Origin: Mactra quadrangularis | Lineage: Eukaryota; Mollusca; Bivalvia; Venerida; Mactridae | Length of the DNA stretch: 64,000 nt | Assembly: GCA_025267735.1 (NCBI GenBank) | Contig: CM046295.1 | Span: 18,942,938-19,006,937 of the forward strand | Reading direction: 5' to 3' | Shown: positions 11,880 to 22,704 of the stretch, piece by piece | Layout of the letters: the number at the start of each line of letters is the position of its first letter | Position numbering within the stretch: the first letter of the stretch is position 1 | Program-made: the position numbers and the translations under genes | Notes under the pieces: model-generated | Told to the model about the DNA's origin: nothing | The model's input: the letters and a program-made list of their open reading frames with translations, nothing else | Database searches by the model: none

Positions 11880-12140
11880 CAACATAAGCCTAGCTCTCAC
11901 TGTCCCGGTGTACAGCCACGGTGAGTTGTGATTTGGACACCCGGGCAAATCTTAGCCACACCGTGATGAACAGCATTTAATTGAATCAGTGATAACCGGG
12001 TATTAGCCCCAGAGAATTTTAAAATATACCACCGGGATTCATCGGGAAGCGAAACCAATACCGGCACATTCAAGGGATATCCAGGTCATCACTGTAGCCC
12101 TCACAGCATGACCCTTCTCTTTACCTTAAGACCAACGGTT
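11880..12140. repeat. GC-richer conserved block, unidentified
   Basis: About 250 bp with accgggtattagcccc and accgggattca, conserved in all four units (about 33030, 44430 and 59570). No ORF, hairpin of note or tRNA-like part is seen; it may be part of an old SINE or LINE tail. Confidence 0.35.
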
Positions 12141-12226
12141 TTAACTGCGGTAAACCAGCAATGAGTATAGTCTGTGTCCAAGGTGGAGATACAATGAATC
12201 CCGGTTTTGCCACCATGTTCTCTTCT

Positions 12227-12520
12227 TTTTTGTCGGATTTAATGGCGTAGCAACACATTGTATAGGTTATATTACGGCGGTTCGTTCACCTATACTCACT
12301 GTTCCTGGAAAGGCTAAATCTATGGATTTAGCTGTTTACCAACTACTAGGTGCACACTTCCTTCAGTGACTGACTACTGTCCTATATGATTTGAATTAGT
12401 GGTAGGAGGGAGAATGGCTGTAGAAATTATTTAATGACCAAGCTCAACAAAAAAAATGCCAGGCCCGGGAAACGAATCCACAACCGCTCGATCAGTAGAC
12501 TTGTGTCTAGATCTCTTCAC
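12227..12520 (-). mobile_element. tRNA-derived SINE, minus orientation (unit 1, copy B)
   Basis: Same family as copy A: cactgttcctggaaaggcta body and a degenerate tRNA-like head at the right end (cgaatccacaaccgctcgat). The tRNA A-box part is lost. Confidence 0.6.
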
Positions 12521-13012
12521 GAATATTCCCAGTCATTCTGGTCCATCTGCTGCAAATTACTGTTGTACATCAGATCACACATCGGTACGGTGTGGACAGG
12601 GCACAGCAATAAACAACGTGCACATTTAGCGTTTGAAATATTTTAAGCAAGGAAATTAAAAATACAAAAAGCAGAACATAAAAACCCAACATGGAATGTA
12701 CGTACATAAAATACATTCTTATACAATAACAGTGTAACAACAATCCCCAGTCTAATGTGAAATCCTCACACATTAGATAATTTAACACAGGCGTGCATGC
12801 AAGTTATCTGGATTTGCGAACATATTCACTGTAGGACACTTGCTTTATGATTTCAGGAATGCAACTTGCAAGGAAAGCAAAACATTCAGAAATTGAAAGG
12901 GGGGACTAGGGGCCTCAACTAGCTAGGAAAGCAAAAATTCAAAAACTGAAAAGAGGGAACTAGGGGCCTCAACTAGTTAGGAAAGTAACAAATTCAGAAA
13001 TTGAAATATTGT

Positions 13013-13990
13013 ATTCTAAAATACAAACAAATTGATAAAGTTTTGAGAAATATTGATATTTTCCAATTTAAATATTTTTGTGTGTATTTTTCAATAAATC
13101 AATCTTTTTAATTACCATATGGGCATAATAATGGAATGGTTATGTAGACCCACTTTTTAAGTCAATCTAATTAGCATTTTCAAAGGGAAGCAACTTAATT
13201 TTTTTGTGTTGTCTGACCTATGTCTTTCCGCGGGAATCACTAAAACACGGAATGGAGATTTTGAGGCGAAATGGACTAAATGGAGATTTTATGGCGAAAT
13301 GGAGTTTTAATTGTATAATAACTTTTTTTCGACTGATAATATTTATTTTGTTACTGAAAATGAACATAGGTATAATATACTACACAAATATCGATAAAAT
13401 TAAAAAAAATGTTTTACTTAGAATGATTTATTGCCGAATTCGTACAAATTAGCGTACCAAAGGCCATTTCGTAAACTAATTGGAGACGAAATGGAGTCTT
13501 AATTGTTTCATATAACCTGTATCAAGAATGTTGATCCTGTCGGCGAGTTGTAACCTTTGTTCTTGGGTTTTTGCGTCAGTTAGAAACGATTCCTGTCCCT
13601 TGCTACATCGTCAAAAGTCGCGATCGTCGACAAGACCCGATTAAAGTGTCATGCAACTTGAAATAGGAATGAACACACTGATAATAATAAAATTATAGCA
13701 TTTTTCTATTTTAGCAATATTTTATTGATATTTTTGTGTCCATGAACCGCCACTCAATTGTTTGAAAGAGACCCCAGCATTCAACATTCCATTGGCTACG
13801 CCACGATCATGCATCGACATTCGTGCAATGTTTTACGTTTTTTTACTTATAAAGTTAACAAGGATTCATGCAAAGTGAAATTTGATACTCACCACTCTCT
13901 GCACGAACATTTCGTGTCAAAATGTGTAAACCACACCCTATGTGCCGATTGAGTGCATCTGACCGTATCAAATTATTTTTTCCCACAAAT
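13013..13990. other. Unit right segment without a supported gene
   Basis: AT-rich sequence shared by units 1, 3 and 4. It includes four spaced copies of cgaaatgga (about 13265-13495) and an ATTGGCTA box near 13791. The open frames here begin with non-ATG codons and match nothing recognisable. Confidence 0.4.
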
Positions 13991-14108
13991 CGGTAGAAAA
14001 TGACACAAAATCACCTCTGCAAAGTTTAATAAGGATCCATTGGCCCGTTATAAAATAATCAAAATTTGAAAAATGATCGGTTAGAACTTTTGTTCAGTGT
14101 ATATTCAC

Positions 14109-14292
14109 CTATACTGTCGTTTGAGCTAATCTTTTGTCTCTTACGTTGTTTATTGGACTTTACTAGTGGAATGGTGGTTAATACGTCCTCTTCGTGTTGA
14201 CTATTTAGAACGTCGAACGGATTGTTTGTCAAAACCTGACCACTTACAGTGTTCGCAATATCACCACTATCACCGGAACTTTGTATATCCAT
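14109..14292 (-). CDS. Candidate first coding exon, unknown gene (unit 1)
   Basis: On the minus strand an ATG at 14292 opens a 61-codon reading frame with NPFDVLNSQHEEDVL and a basic KSNKQRKRQK stretch, then a possible splice donor (ATAG|GTGAAT). An ETS-like ACCGGAAGCGG lies about 100 bp upstream (14396-14406). The same ATG, frame, donor and ETS-like site recur in units 3 and 4. The acidic/basic low-complexity composition resembles LINE ORF1 or nuclear-protein N-termini, but no family is recognised. Confidence 0.35.
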
Positions 14293-14767
14293 TTTAACAA
14301 TGTTTAAGCTACTTAAGTCCAACAAAAAGTACTTAGAAAATTAAAAAATTCAGTATATGCTGAGAGCTGATTTAAAACACGTCAGCCATGTTTGACCGGA
14401 AGCGGAAAACATTCAAGATTGCTCGTTTAAATTGAAATAAGAGCGTATTTATCATATCAGTCAGAAGTAAGGTCTCAATTATTTAATATAACACATGATG
14501 CACTTTTACTGACCAAAACAGTATTGCTAATATTTTTTTTCTATAGTGGTTACACTGTTAATGTAAATTTAACTGTTAAGATTTTGTCAACATGTTTGTT
14601 AGTTATGTTAAAGATACAAACTGACAAAAACTTTGTTTAGATATATGATTAGACAGTTGACAAGTGACAATGGTCAAAAGTGTGTTACTGATTGCTAGGT
14701 GTTTAACACTCGTCAAAACTTGATTACATAAACAAGATTAGCGGCAGAATTATTAATTGAATTTTAG

Positions 14768-15026
14768 ACAACGGTGACCCCCTCTCAGCCAATCAAATTA
14801 CTTAAAAAGGGTTTGATAAATCCCATAACACACGGTAAAGTGTTTGATATTATTAGATCGTTTTCTCCGTGCGTTAAACTCGAGAAAACATTGACTGAAA
14901 GTATGGGGTGCAACAAGACTTTTTTAAGTGGGGTGCACACTAAGAACAAAATGAAATGTTATAGTTCGTATACAAGCGGCCACGAACATTGGAAAAGTCT
15001 AATTATGATCTTATTTGTTGACAAGC
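14768..15026 (+). CDS. Candidate internal exon, unknown gene (unit 1)
   Basis: A frame open across the whole stretch runs between a TTTTAG acceptor and a GTAAGT donor. It includes KVFDIIRSFSPCVKLEKTL and ends KSLIMILFVDK. Units 3 and 4 keep the frame; unit 4 has a 9-bp in-frame deletion near the start. In units 3 and 4 the donor is GTAAAT. No domain is recognised, and a transcript is needed to show it is real. Confidence 0.3.
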
Positions 15027-15166
15027 GTAAGTCATTAAATAGTACAACCCCTTCTTAAAAGTCTAGATCCGCCCCATAATCAGTTTAATACAATTAACTG
15101 AAATGCTTCAATAAGCTTATCTGTATTTAGTCTGGATTACCTGCCCCTTACCACTATCGTTATCAG

Positions 15167-15580
15167 GTCAGGCAAAGCACGATCATGGCTGCACTCCCAG
15201 TTTTTATTCAGATAACAAAATTATCGTATACGTTTTCTTTATCTGCATGATCATTTGCTGACAATAGTAACTTTAGTAGGAATTCGGTACTATACAAGAA
15301 ATTCACAGTCGATTCTCTGATTGCTCGTATACTTAGCGAACAATTAAGCAAAAACCATGTCTCGAAGTGAACACAATTCAGACGTGAAATAGTCTCGTTA
15401 GAATTTCGGAAACTTTATCTATCATAAATGTAACCGAACTACTAAATATGTATCCACTGTAATTCTTGTACAGTGATCTTTAGATTTAAGCTCGTGTAGT
15501 GAGAAATGTTCATATGAAAAACTTATCATCCAATACCTAATTCATTAATAGGGCTAAGCCATTATCATGCTTTGCCTGAC
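15167..15580. mobile_element. Inverted-repeat element, about 414 bp (unit 1)
   Basis: gtcaggcaaagcacgatcat (15167-15186) and its continuation ggct pair with 15557-15580 (24 bp, two mismatches). No ORF inside. Conserved in units 3 and 4, so it predates the duplication. Confidence 0.5.
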
Positions 15581-15599
15581 GTTCTTTTACCTGTCAAAG

Positions 15600-16560
15600 T
15601 ACGACTGGGAACCGGACAAATCTATTTGAAAGGTAACCGAAGTTTTGAGAAATTAACCGTCCTTATTGCTTATTACCGGGAGACAAGGAAGCGCATATTT
15701 TTACAAGTCTAAAACTACTGCAAACGAATGATTTTATTGAATTCATCCGATCAAGTTAATACAACATGTTATGTTATTTTAAAGAAAACCAAGATCTCTA
15801 TTTAAGACAAAAAGCTTTTCGATCAATTGTATTTTGGATAGTTCATACTTTCAACAAAACAAATGTTTAGGCGTCATCATGCACAAATGTTTATATGATA
15901 ACATAATGTATTTAACAATGTAATTGAGATTTTCTACCATTTTTGTTCACGACAATCGTCTTGATGGTTTTAAGCAGGAGAAAAAAATATTGGTAGGGGT
16001 TGATTCAAAGGTCCACTAGTTCCTACAAAATAGAACGACCAGTACTATGTAACACAATGCAATTCACATCTATTCACTCCCTTGATTACAAATTAAATCG
16101 ACTATACATGAGAAATATTGTCTAAAATGAATATTCGCATGTTTATTAGGTATAACTATAACAATGCAGAAAATGATGAAATTCGTAAAACAATAACATG
16201 TACTTACAGCCTAATAACACTATTGGTTAGCCAAAACATTCTCTAGTTCTGCGATAAAGAATTATTCCTAAGACGACTCGCCACTGTGATTATTTATCAA
16301 AAATGATTTTTATCCATTGTTTAACTGCCGATATGTACATGGGCACAAATATTTATATCCACGAATAACACAATCTAAATGTTGTTCATGAGTTTTAATT
16401 AGCTTTCGCACGAAGTTCACGACACAAATATCGTACGCTTTAGATTAAGGCCAACCATATTTCTCTGCGTTTTATATGGCTTTAAGGTGACAGTAGTATA
16501 AATACGTGACAAAATAAATAAAAAAGGACATTATAAACATATAATTTCCTACCCGTTGTC
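15600..16560. other. AT-rich unit DNA, nothing supported
   Basis: Conserved with 48135-49095 and with 63278 onward, but with stops in every frame and no clear repeat or RNA structure. Confidence 0.45.
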
Positions 16561-16565
16561 TAAGT

Positions 16566-16660
16566 CGGATAGAGTACTCGTAGCAGTTTGATATGAGATT
16601 TATCAACTCGCTTCGCTCGTTGATAAATCCTATATCAAACTGCTACTCATGCTCTATCCT
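16566..16660. repeat. Long hairpin (unit 1)
   Basis: About 42-bp arms (ggatagagtactcgtagcag on the left, tgctactcatgctctatcc on the right) flank a loop around tcgcttcgctc. Pairing has a few mismatches. Also present in unit 3. Confidence 0.6.
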
Positions 16661-16720
16661 ATACATCTTCGATACACTGGCAATGACGATACTGTAAAAC
16701 AAAAGGAATGTTGATCGACA

Positions 16721-16877
16721 TTATTTGGTCAGTTGATTAAATCTTCTATAAACATTTGGTCAGATAAGCGATCTACCATCAGTTGGCCAGTTAAGCATTA
16801 AATATTCAATTAGTCAGTAAATCGTTCTTTATTCATTTAGCCAGTTAAGCGTCACATATATTTTATTCGGCCGATTA
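16721..16877 (+). repeat. 27-bp minisatellite, diverged left part (unit 1)
   Basis: Degenerate copies of the attcatttggtcagttaagc motif. This is the left part of the array that continues after an inserted-looking island. Confidence 0.6.
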
Positions 16878-16949
16878 AAAAATACTTTCTTTAACGTTTT
16901 TTATAAATAATTTCATATCCATATTTTTATTCTTTATTTCAATATACAT

Positions 16950-17317
16950 TCATTTTGTAACGAAAAGGAGAAGATTCCGAGCGTAGTTTTTCCAAAATAT
17001 CATTCGGTTCATTATTAGACATAACATAATTTTAATATTACTTATAACGGATGATTTAGTTCTTTTAAAAGGTTGAGTGTTACGAGTTCTATTTCCATGC
17101 GGCATTAACTGGTACTCCGAACTGTCCCCAAAATAATACATTACTGTTTTTCCATTATAATCTTCCCATATATATCTAAAAACATATTTTTGAAATTATT
17201 TGATTTACAATTCTTATTTTTAATCTGATAAAAATGCCTCTCAATTTTTTTCCCATCATATAAATATTCTTTCCGTCCATTGTGATGTCTATCTATCCAT
17301 GAAATTACAGGAAGCAT
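16950..17317 (-). pseudogene. Broken ORF inside the minisatellite (unit 1)
   Basis: Counterpart of the 128-aa ORF in unit 3 (49464-49850). The minus-strand ATG at 17317 is kept, but a one-base loss near 17170 (atatata versus atattata) shifts the frame, leaving an N-terminal part and a separate C-terminal part. Function unknown. Confidence 0.35.
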
Positions 17318-17740
17318 TGGTCAGTAAATATTATATTCCTTTGGTCAGTAAAACATTCTATATTCATTTGGTCAGTTAAACATTATTTATTCATTTGGTC
17401 AGTTAAGCCTTATAGATTCATTTGGTCAGTTAAGCATCTAATTTTAATTTCGTCTGTCAAGCATTCTATATTCATTTGGTCAATTAAAGATTATATATTC
17501 ATTAGGTCAGTTAAAGATTCTATATTCATTTGGTCAGTTAAGCATTCTATATTCATTTGGTCAGTTTAGCATTCTATATTCATTTGGTCAGTTAAGCATT
17601 CTATATTCATTTGGTCCATTAAGCATTCTATATTCATTTGGTCCGTTAAGCATTCTATATTCATTAGGTCCGTTAAGCATTCTATATTCATTTGGTCAGT
17701 TAAGCATTCTATATTCATTTGGTCAGTTTAGCTTTCAACA
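17311..17740 (+). repeat. 27-bp minisatellite, main array (unit 1)
   Basis: About 15 head-to-tail copies of cattctatattcatttggtc followed by agttaag, unit length 27 bp, with point changes. Two diverged relics (ctcgtcagttaag) continue at about 18020-18065. No spacer structure like a CRISPR array. Confidence 0.85.
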
Positions 17741-18751
17741 TTTTGGTAAGTTTAAAAAATTTTAAGTTCATATCCTTTAATTATTTATCTACTATTGCAA
17801 TAAATAATCTTTCTATTTTTAATTAAGTTTTTTTTAAATTATTTTTTTAAACAAATTATTATTTTTTATAATGACATTATTAAATTTGATAATATATCAC
17901 AACATCAACATAAAATATTAAACATAATCCAACAATATCAACAAAACACTCAAGCGATACAAACATTTCAATCCCTTCTTTGTTTAACTAGTTAGTTAAG
18001 AACATAATTGCACTGTATTTAACTCGTCAGTTAAGCGCACTATATTTAACTCGTCAGTTAAGCGGTCTGTGTTTTAGGAGGACCCGTAACCTAGGAAGTG
18101 TCGAGCTATCCACCATTTTGTCAACACTGTGTTCATAGCAACAACCTAGGCTAATGGAAGATTCAAAGGTAGAACTAAATTACAATAATTGATTTTATTT
18201 AATCTTTGTTTTAGCTGTTTAATAAATTGAATTGATGTATTAACAAGCACGTTTTAGCTTTACGTTTATCCAAATTAGAACAAAAATTGATATCGACGAT
18301 AAATATATGAGTACTTTCGGTTTCGTTGTTTTACAAAATTTATCTTTGCAAATACAAAATTATGTTTTATCGATGATAAACTAACACAAATATTTTGTTA
18401 ACTTTTTATTTAACTGATCAAGTTTCAGGAAAACGCCATCTAAACGTTCGATTTTCCGAGAATTGGTAGTAGCTATTTTTAGAATCATTAGACCATTTTC
18501 CGAAAATACCATATTCATACTCAATATATTCGTACTTGAAATTTCGCCCCTTGACCAAATTATGTAACGTTGCTATCTTTAATTTTGTGTGCTTTCGCAT
18601 AATTTATAAAGCAGTGGCTAGAGTTACAGTAACTCTAGGTTCCGTGTTTACGGTCACGGGGGGGACGTATCTGTAGACAACCCTGACAGGCAAGACTACA
18701 GTTACGGGATGATATGGATGTTTCAATTTTTAAATTAAAATTTAAAGAATC

Positions 18752-18934
18752 ATGTTTACATTCAATATTATTCAACAGAAAGTCATCGGAAAACTTGTTT
18801 ATATTCATTATGTACCTCGAAATAAACAATTATTTACCAACGTGACCTATCCTATCAATTGTTATTACACGCGCCATATTACTAATAAACTAACCGGATG
18901 TTTAATTTATGACGATATGACGTTGTCGTCTTGA
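18752..18934 (+). CDS. Conserved short ORF upstream of gene 2, hypothetical
   Basis: Counterpart of 4123-4341. It has a 3-base insertion and a 6-base deletion relative to the others, both keeping the frame, and a TGA that ends it earlier (DMTLSS end). No known domain. Confidence 0.25.
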   Translation: MFTFNIIQQKVIGKLVYIHYVPRNKQLFTNVTYPINCYYTRHITNKLTGCLIYDDMTLSS

Positions 18935-19681
18935 AAGTGTCACATACAATAATAAAGTTTACTTGAGTGATAAGTTATAGAGTTGGATTATAGTTTGGAC
19001 TAAATATGTATAATTTTGGACGGTATTTAAAGCAAATGTTGATAGGAAATAGACAATTTTAGAGTAATTTTAATTGTGAATAATTTGCAGGTGTCTACTA
19101 AGAAAGTCGGCGGTTTTCGATCGTTAAATTGACTCAATTTCGTCAACAAAAAGGGCAATTAAGCTTGATAAAAAGTGCTTAGTACTTAGGGGGAATCGTT
19201 CAATGAATTGTTAGAAAGTCGATGTTTTTGTGAAAAAAATCCAGTTTGTCATTCCACACCAAATTTTTTAAATTCTAACGAGAATATTAACGATCAGGTA
19301 ATAGAAACTACCCATTTATAACCAAAAGTTAGTTCTGGCTACCAAAACTTTATAAGCCGCTTGTTTACATTTTGATTTTCATCAGATGCGTTCATTAACA
19401 GTATAAACACGGGTTCGCTGAAGACCTTTAGCTAACAAAAGTCAGCAATTTTACTAAAATCTCGGCAGTTATCTCGTAGAAAAAACGCTTTTGCAATTCA
19501 ATATTAAGCTAATTCCACCAAAAAATGCTCAGTACTTTTCGTACAATGCGCCGTGATTCTTCAGTATGCAAATCTTGGAGGGGGGGGGGAGACTGTCGAG
19601 ATTTTTAAATTCAATGAACGGGTTAATGTTTTAGGTAAAGATCGCGATTATTGAACATCATCATGACAATGTAAAAATATA

Positions 19682-19685
19682 TCAT
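19682..19685. other. Target-site duplication, left copy
   Basis: TCAT before the 5' LTR, repeated at 27617-27620 after the 3' LTR. Unit 4 shows the empty site (atatatcatttagac). If the LTR is read as ending in AC, the duplication would be ATCAT (5 bp). Confidence 0.7.
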
Positions 19686-20216
19686 TGTTACCCAGGTTTT
19701 AGTTATTGATTTATTATGTGTACATATGTAGGTAGCCATAACAGTATGTAGTTAAATAATTAGTTATTGGTTTATGCATAACGTAGTGTAACTGTATTTA
19801 AACTTTAAAAGTTCATATCAGTGTACTGCACGGGAATTGTTGAATTTACGTGCGTAGCTATTTTTATTGTAGAAATAAACTGACAGTTCTCTGGTATCTA
19901 GGAATTTAGTTAGATCTTGCTTTTATCACGGGTTTTTGTAGTAATGTAAGGATTTTGTGAATTCAGTGAAATCCGTGCGTAGATGGCGCGAATATTGCCT
20001 ATATAAGTACGCGTATTCATCGTTTTACTGTCACTTCTCATTTTGCGTTTGGTTAACTCGTACGTTTATACTACTATTATTGGCGTTGTCTATGATTATT
20101 GTTATGGAATCATTTTAGCCTGGCTGTATTGTTGTATTGCTGTATTGCAGTATTTTGTAACTAATATATTTGAACACTACACCCTCGTTGTCTTTCTATA
20201 TTCAACCTGGTTTACA
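19686..20216 (+). repeat. 5' LTR
   Basis: 531 bp, TGTTACCC at the start and GGTTTACA at the end. A TATA box (TATATAAG, 20000-20007) sits about 215 bp before the end, giving a likely start site near 20030. Confidence 0.95.
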
Positions 20217-20217
20217 A

Positions 20218-20235
20218 TGGCGATCTCGGCAGGAT
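20218..20235 (+). other. Primer-binding site
   Basis: TGGCGATCTCGGCAGGAT begins one base after the LTR. Its complement would be a tRNA 3' end with T-stem CCTGC, discriminator G and CCA. A serine- or arginine-type tRNA would fit; identity needs the host tRNA set. Confidence 0.7.
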
Positions 20236-21217
20236 ATTAGTTATTCAGCTATCATACAGCCAGGCGGAACGTCTTAGAAGTTTATAGAATTACTACGAGG
20301 AATACAAGCATCGTTTTATATTGGTCAACAGCTCATCATCATTACCAGTTGAAGTGTTTTATATGTTGAGGTGTACCTGCTCAGTGTATTGAACACTACA
20401 GTATGTCTTTACACGTGAGTGCCGGTTAGTGTGTACTGGACACCGCAGTTGAAGTGTGATTGAAGAAGTATCTCTTCCAGTGTGTATTGGACACTGCAGT
20501 TACAAGTAATCTATACGTGTATGTGTTTTCTTTAGTGGCCACGTGGGATTCTCACGCGTTTAACCTTTTTTATGGTACCATCGCGATTGTGAAATTGTTT
20601 TTAATACGATATCGTTTCAACACGAATAAACTGACGTATTGTGTGGAGTGGACCATTGACATTACATCGACTCGACTCTTTATTGGGACACTACTTTAAC
20701 TTTGTCTTTATACAACTTGTTACTTTATTTAATTGTGTATTGACATTATTAGTTTTGTTCATACATATTTTATTGATATTTTGTTTAGTATATACAATGT
20801 ATATTTTGTATACATGTATTGATCATTATTGGTATAGGTTGTCATACTTATAGGGTGTTTAATTTTGAACTTAGAATTTATTTAAACTTTTTAAGCAGGT
20901 ATTTTATATTGTTTTTTTTTAGTTGCGTTTAAGCGGATATTTGCGACAGCCGATTGTGAGTGAACTATATTTTCGGTTATTTAGTTATAGATCTAAGATT
21001 TATTTAGATTGCACTTTGTTACAGTAGTTATTTACTTATCATAGATACATTGTAGTAATATATGTACTAGGTCATGTAAGGATAGGTAGAATATTACACT
21101 TGTTAATACAGCGTTGTTAACATAGTATCATTGTAATTTATGATAATTGTTGGTGGTAAATCGTTGTTTTTGTTGTTTTTGTTTTATTTTCAGTATATTT
21201 TCAGTGTTGTTGACATA
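20236..21217 (+). other. Long untranslated leader of the retrotransposon
   Basis: About 980 bp with short frames only. A strong donor-like GTGAGT (20415-20420) and two tandem acceptor-like TTTTCAG sequences just before the Gag ATG (ending about 21193 and 21204) suggest the leader may be spliced. Confidence 0.5.
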
Positions 21218-22144
21218 ATGGCAGAAGGTGATAGTACTAAGAAATTAAGTGATTTGATTATGACGCCGAAAACTCCAGGTCGTATACCTATGCCGAGTAG
21301 TCCCTGTCCTTCTACCGAAACTTCATGTAAGATGGTAAGACCATATATTCCTAAATTGTCATTGTTTTCAGGGGATGATCCTTGCCCAAAAGGTGAGGTG
21401 TCTTTCCTTGAATGGCGTTTCGATGTAAATTGTACGCAAAATGATGCCGATGTTTCGGAAAGTATATTGTTACAGGCGATGCGAAAATCTTTAAGAGGTA
21501 ATGCTCGAAAAATGATTATTCCTCTTGGAGATACCGCTACAGTAGATGACATCTTACGTAAACTGGAAATTATGTTTGGTGATGTTTCTTCTCATGGAAT
21601 GATTATGCAAGAATTTTTCAACGCAAAACAGTCGCAAGGTGAGTGTATCATTAGTTTTTCTTGTAGATTAGAAGCAATGTTGCAAAATGCAATCGAACAT
21701 GGATACATTAATGCCGATGCCAAAAATGACTTACTTAGGCATAAGTTTTGGAATGCCTTGTATGATGAGAGATTAAAATCTGAAACTAGACATAAATACG
21801 ACACAATTAAAGATTTCAATTTATTGTTAAGAGAAATAAGGGTGGTGGAAAAAGAGTTAAAAATAAGTCAATCTAACAACAAGAGAGTTCATTCAAAGGC
21901 CTTAACTGTAGATAATTGGGAAGATAAACTCTCATCCTTAAAAGACTGTTTGCAGGCTGAAATAACCCAAGTGGAAACGAGACTGCAAACAGAGTTTAGT
22001 TCTAAATTGGATCAAATTCTATCTAAGCTGGAAAATTCAAATTCTCAGGGACGTGGTTATCGAGGCAGAGGTGGATACCGAGGATCTCGAACCACTAGTG
22101 ATTACGGCAGGCCGGGTTCGAACCAAAACCAGTCAAAAGATTAA
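21218..22144 (+). CDS. Gag, PNMA-like capsid, RG-rich tail
   Basis: 308 aa from the ATG at 21218 (the frame is open further upstream, but that part is hydrophobic leader). The PKL..FSG...P..GEVSF..W pattern at about residues 45-66 and the following helical region (about 70-220) resemble the capsid domain of PNMA-type Gag proteins from Ty3/Gypsy elements. A charged coiled segment follows (about 225-265). The tail is RG-rich (GRGYRGRGGYRGSR) and has no CCHC zinc knuckle, so RNA binding is likely by this RG box. It packages the element RNA. The Pol frame overlaps its last ~42 nt in the -1 frame, but no classic slippery heptamer is evident. Confidence 0.85.
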   Translation: MAEGDSTKKLSDLIMTPKTPGRIPMPSSPCPSTETSCKMVRPYIPKLSLFSGDDPCPKGEVSFLEWRFDVNCTQNDADVSESILLQAMRKSLRGNARKMIIPLGDTATVDDILRKLEIMFGDVSSHGMIMQEFFNAKQSQGECIISFSCRLEAMLQNAIEHGYINADAKNDLLRHKFWNALYDERLKSETRHKYDTIKDFNLLLREIRVVEKELKISQSNNKRVHSKALTVDNWEDKLSSLKDCLQAEITQVETRLQTEFSSKLDQILSKLENSNSQGRGYRGRGGYRGSRTTSDYGRPGSNQNQSKD

Positions 22145-22704
22145 CCGCCTCAGTTGAGAGTCGGCCCGAGGCAGGTGAAAAAAACGGCTCAAATAAACTA
22201 TGGTCCAGGTTGGTCGGGGATTCGAACCAAGGAAATGTATCCATAGAGAATGTTACCTTTACATGTTTAGTGGATAGTGGGGCGATGGTTTCCACCATTT
22301 GTCAAAGTGCTCTGGATTTAATTGAACCACGACCTGAAATATTTTCATTAGATGACCTAGGTCTTGAATTATCGTCTGCTGATGGTTCCAAATTAGATTA
22401 TATTGGTTATGTAGAATGTCGAGTAAAATTAGAATTTTGTAATCTAACTTGGGATGTTCCTTTGTTAGTAGTACCTGATAATGAGTTTGCTCGGTCTTGT
22501 CCAGTGATTATTGGTACTAATATTATCCGGATGCTTAGAGAATTGAAAAATGACAATATACCAGATCCATGGCGTGTTGGATTAGAATCTTTAGTTTGTA
22601 ATTCTTATAATTTAAAACTTTTAGGTAAAAAACCAGTGAAGTTGGCTCCATATGAAACTGTTATTTTGTTATCGGGGATTCGAACCAAGGAAATGTATCC
22701 ATAG
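22102..22704 (+). pseudogene. Pol first segment: protease copy 1, ends early
   Basis: Open in the -1 frame relative to Gag. It has the aspartic protease DSG active site (D at 22273-22275) and reads VDSGAMVSTICQSAL. At 22669 the sequence jumps back into a second copy of the same 455 bp, and the frame then ends at TAG (22702-22704). A ribosome entering Pol from Gag would stop here, before RT. Confidence 0.8.

Larger units (their letters stand above)
3877..18085 (+). repeat. Tandem array unit 1 (leftmost)
   Basis: First copy of the amplified unit. Homology with the other copies begins abruptly at about 3877 (unit-2 equivalent about 18497); the sequence to the left is unrelated to the corresponding flank of units 2-4. 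Order inside: left segment with short ORF, dispersed repeat, B-box/NHL gene, 3'-end remnants, a 2.1-kb block shared only with unit 4, SINE block, candidate exons, fold-backs and 27-bp minisatellite. Confidence 0.85.

Noticed and set aside
12570..12788. 72-aa hydrophobic minus ORF, also at 45049 and 60246
   Set aside because: Begins with a non-ATG codon, broken in unit 2, and composition fits AT-rich non-coding DNA.
17311..17740. Regular repeats resembling a CRISPR array
   Set aside because: Direct head-to-tail 27-bp copies with no unique spacers, in an animal genome.
20043..20240. 65-aa ORF in the 5' LTR (and 27443-27763)
   Set aside because: Lies within the LTR around the transcription start; non-ATG start and no domain.
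22102..22144. Classic -1 frameshift signal between Gag and Pol
   Set aside because: The overlap is in the -1 frame, but no standard slippery heptamer was found; mechanism left open.
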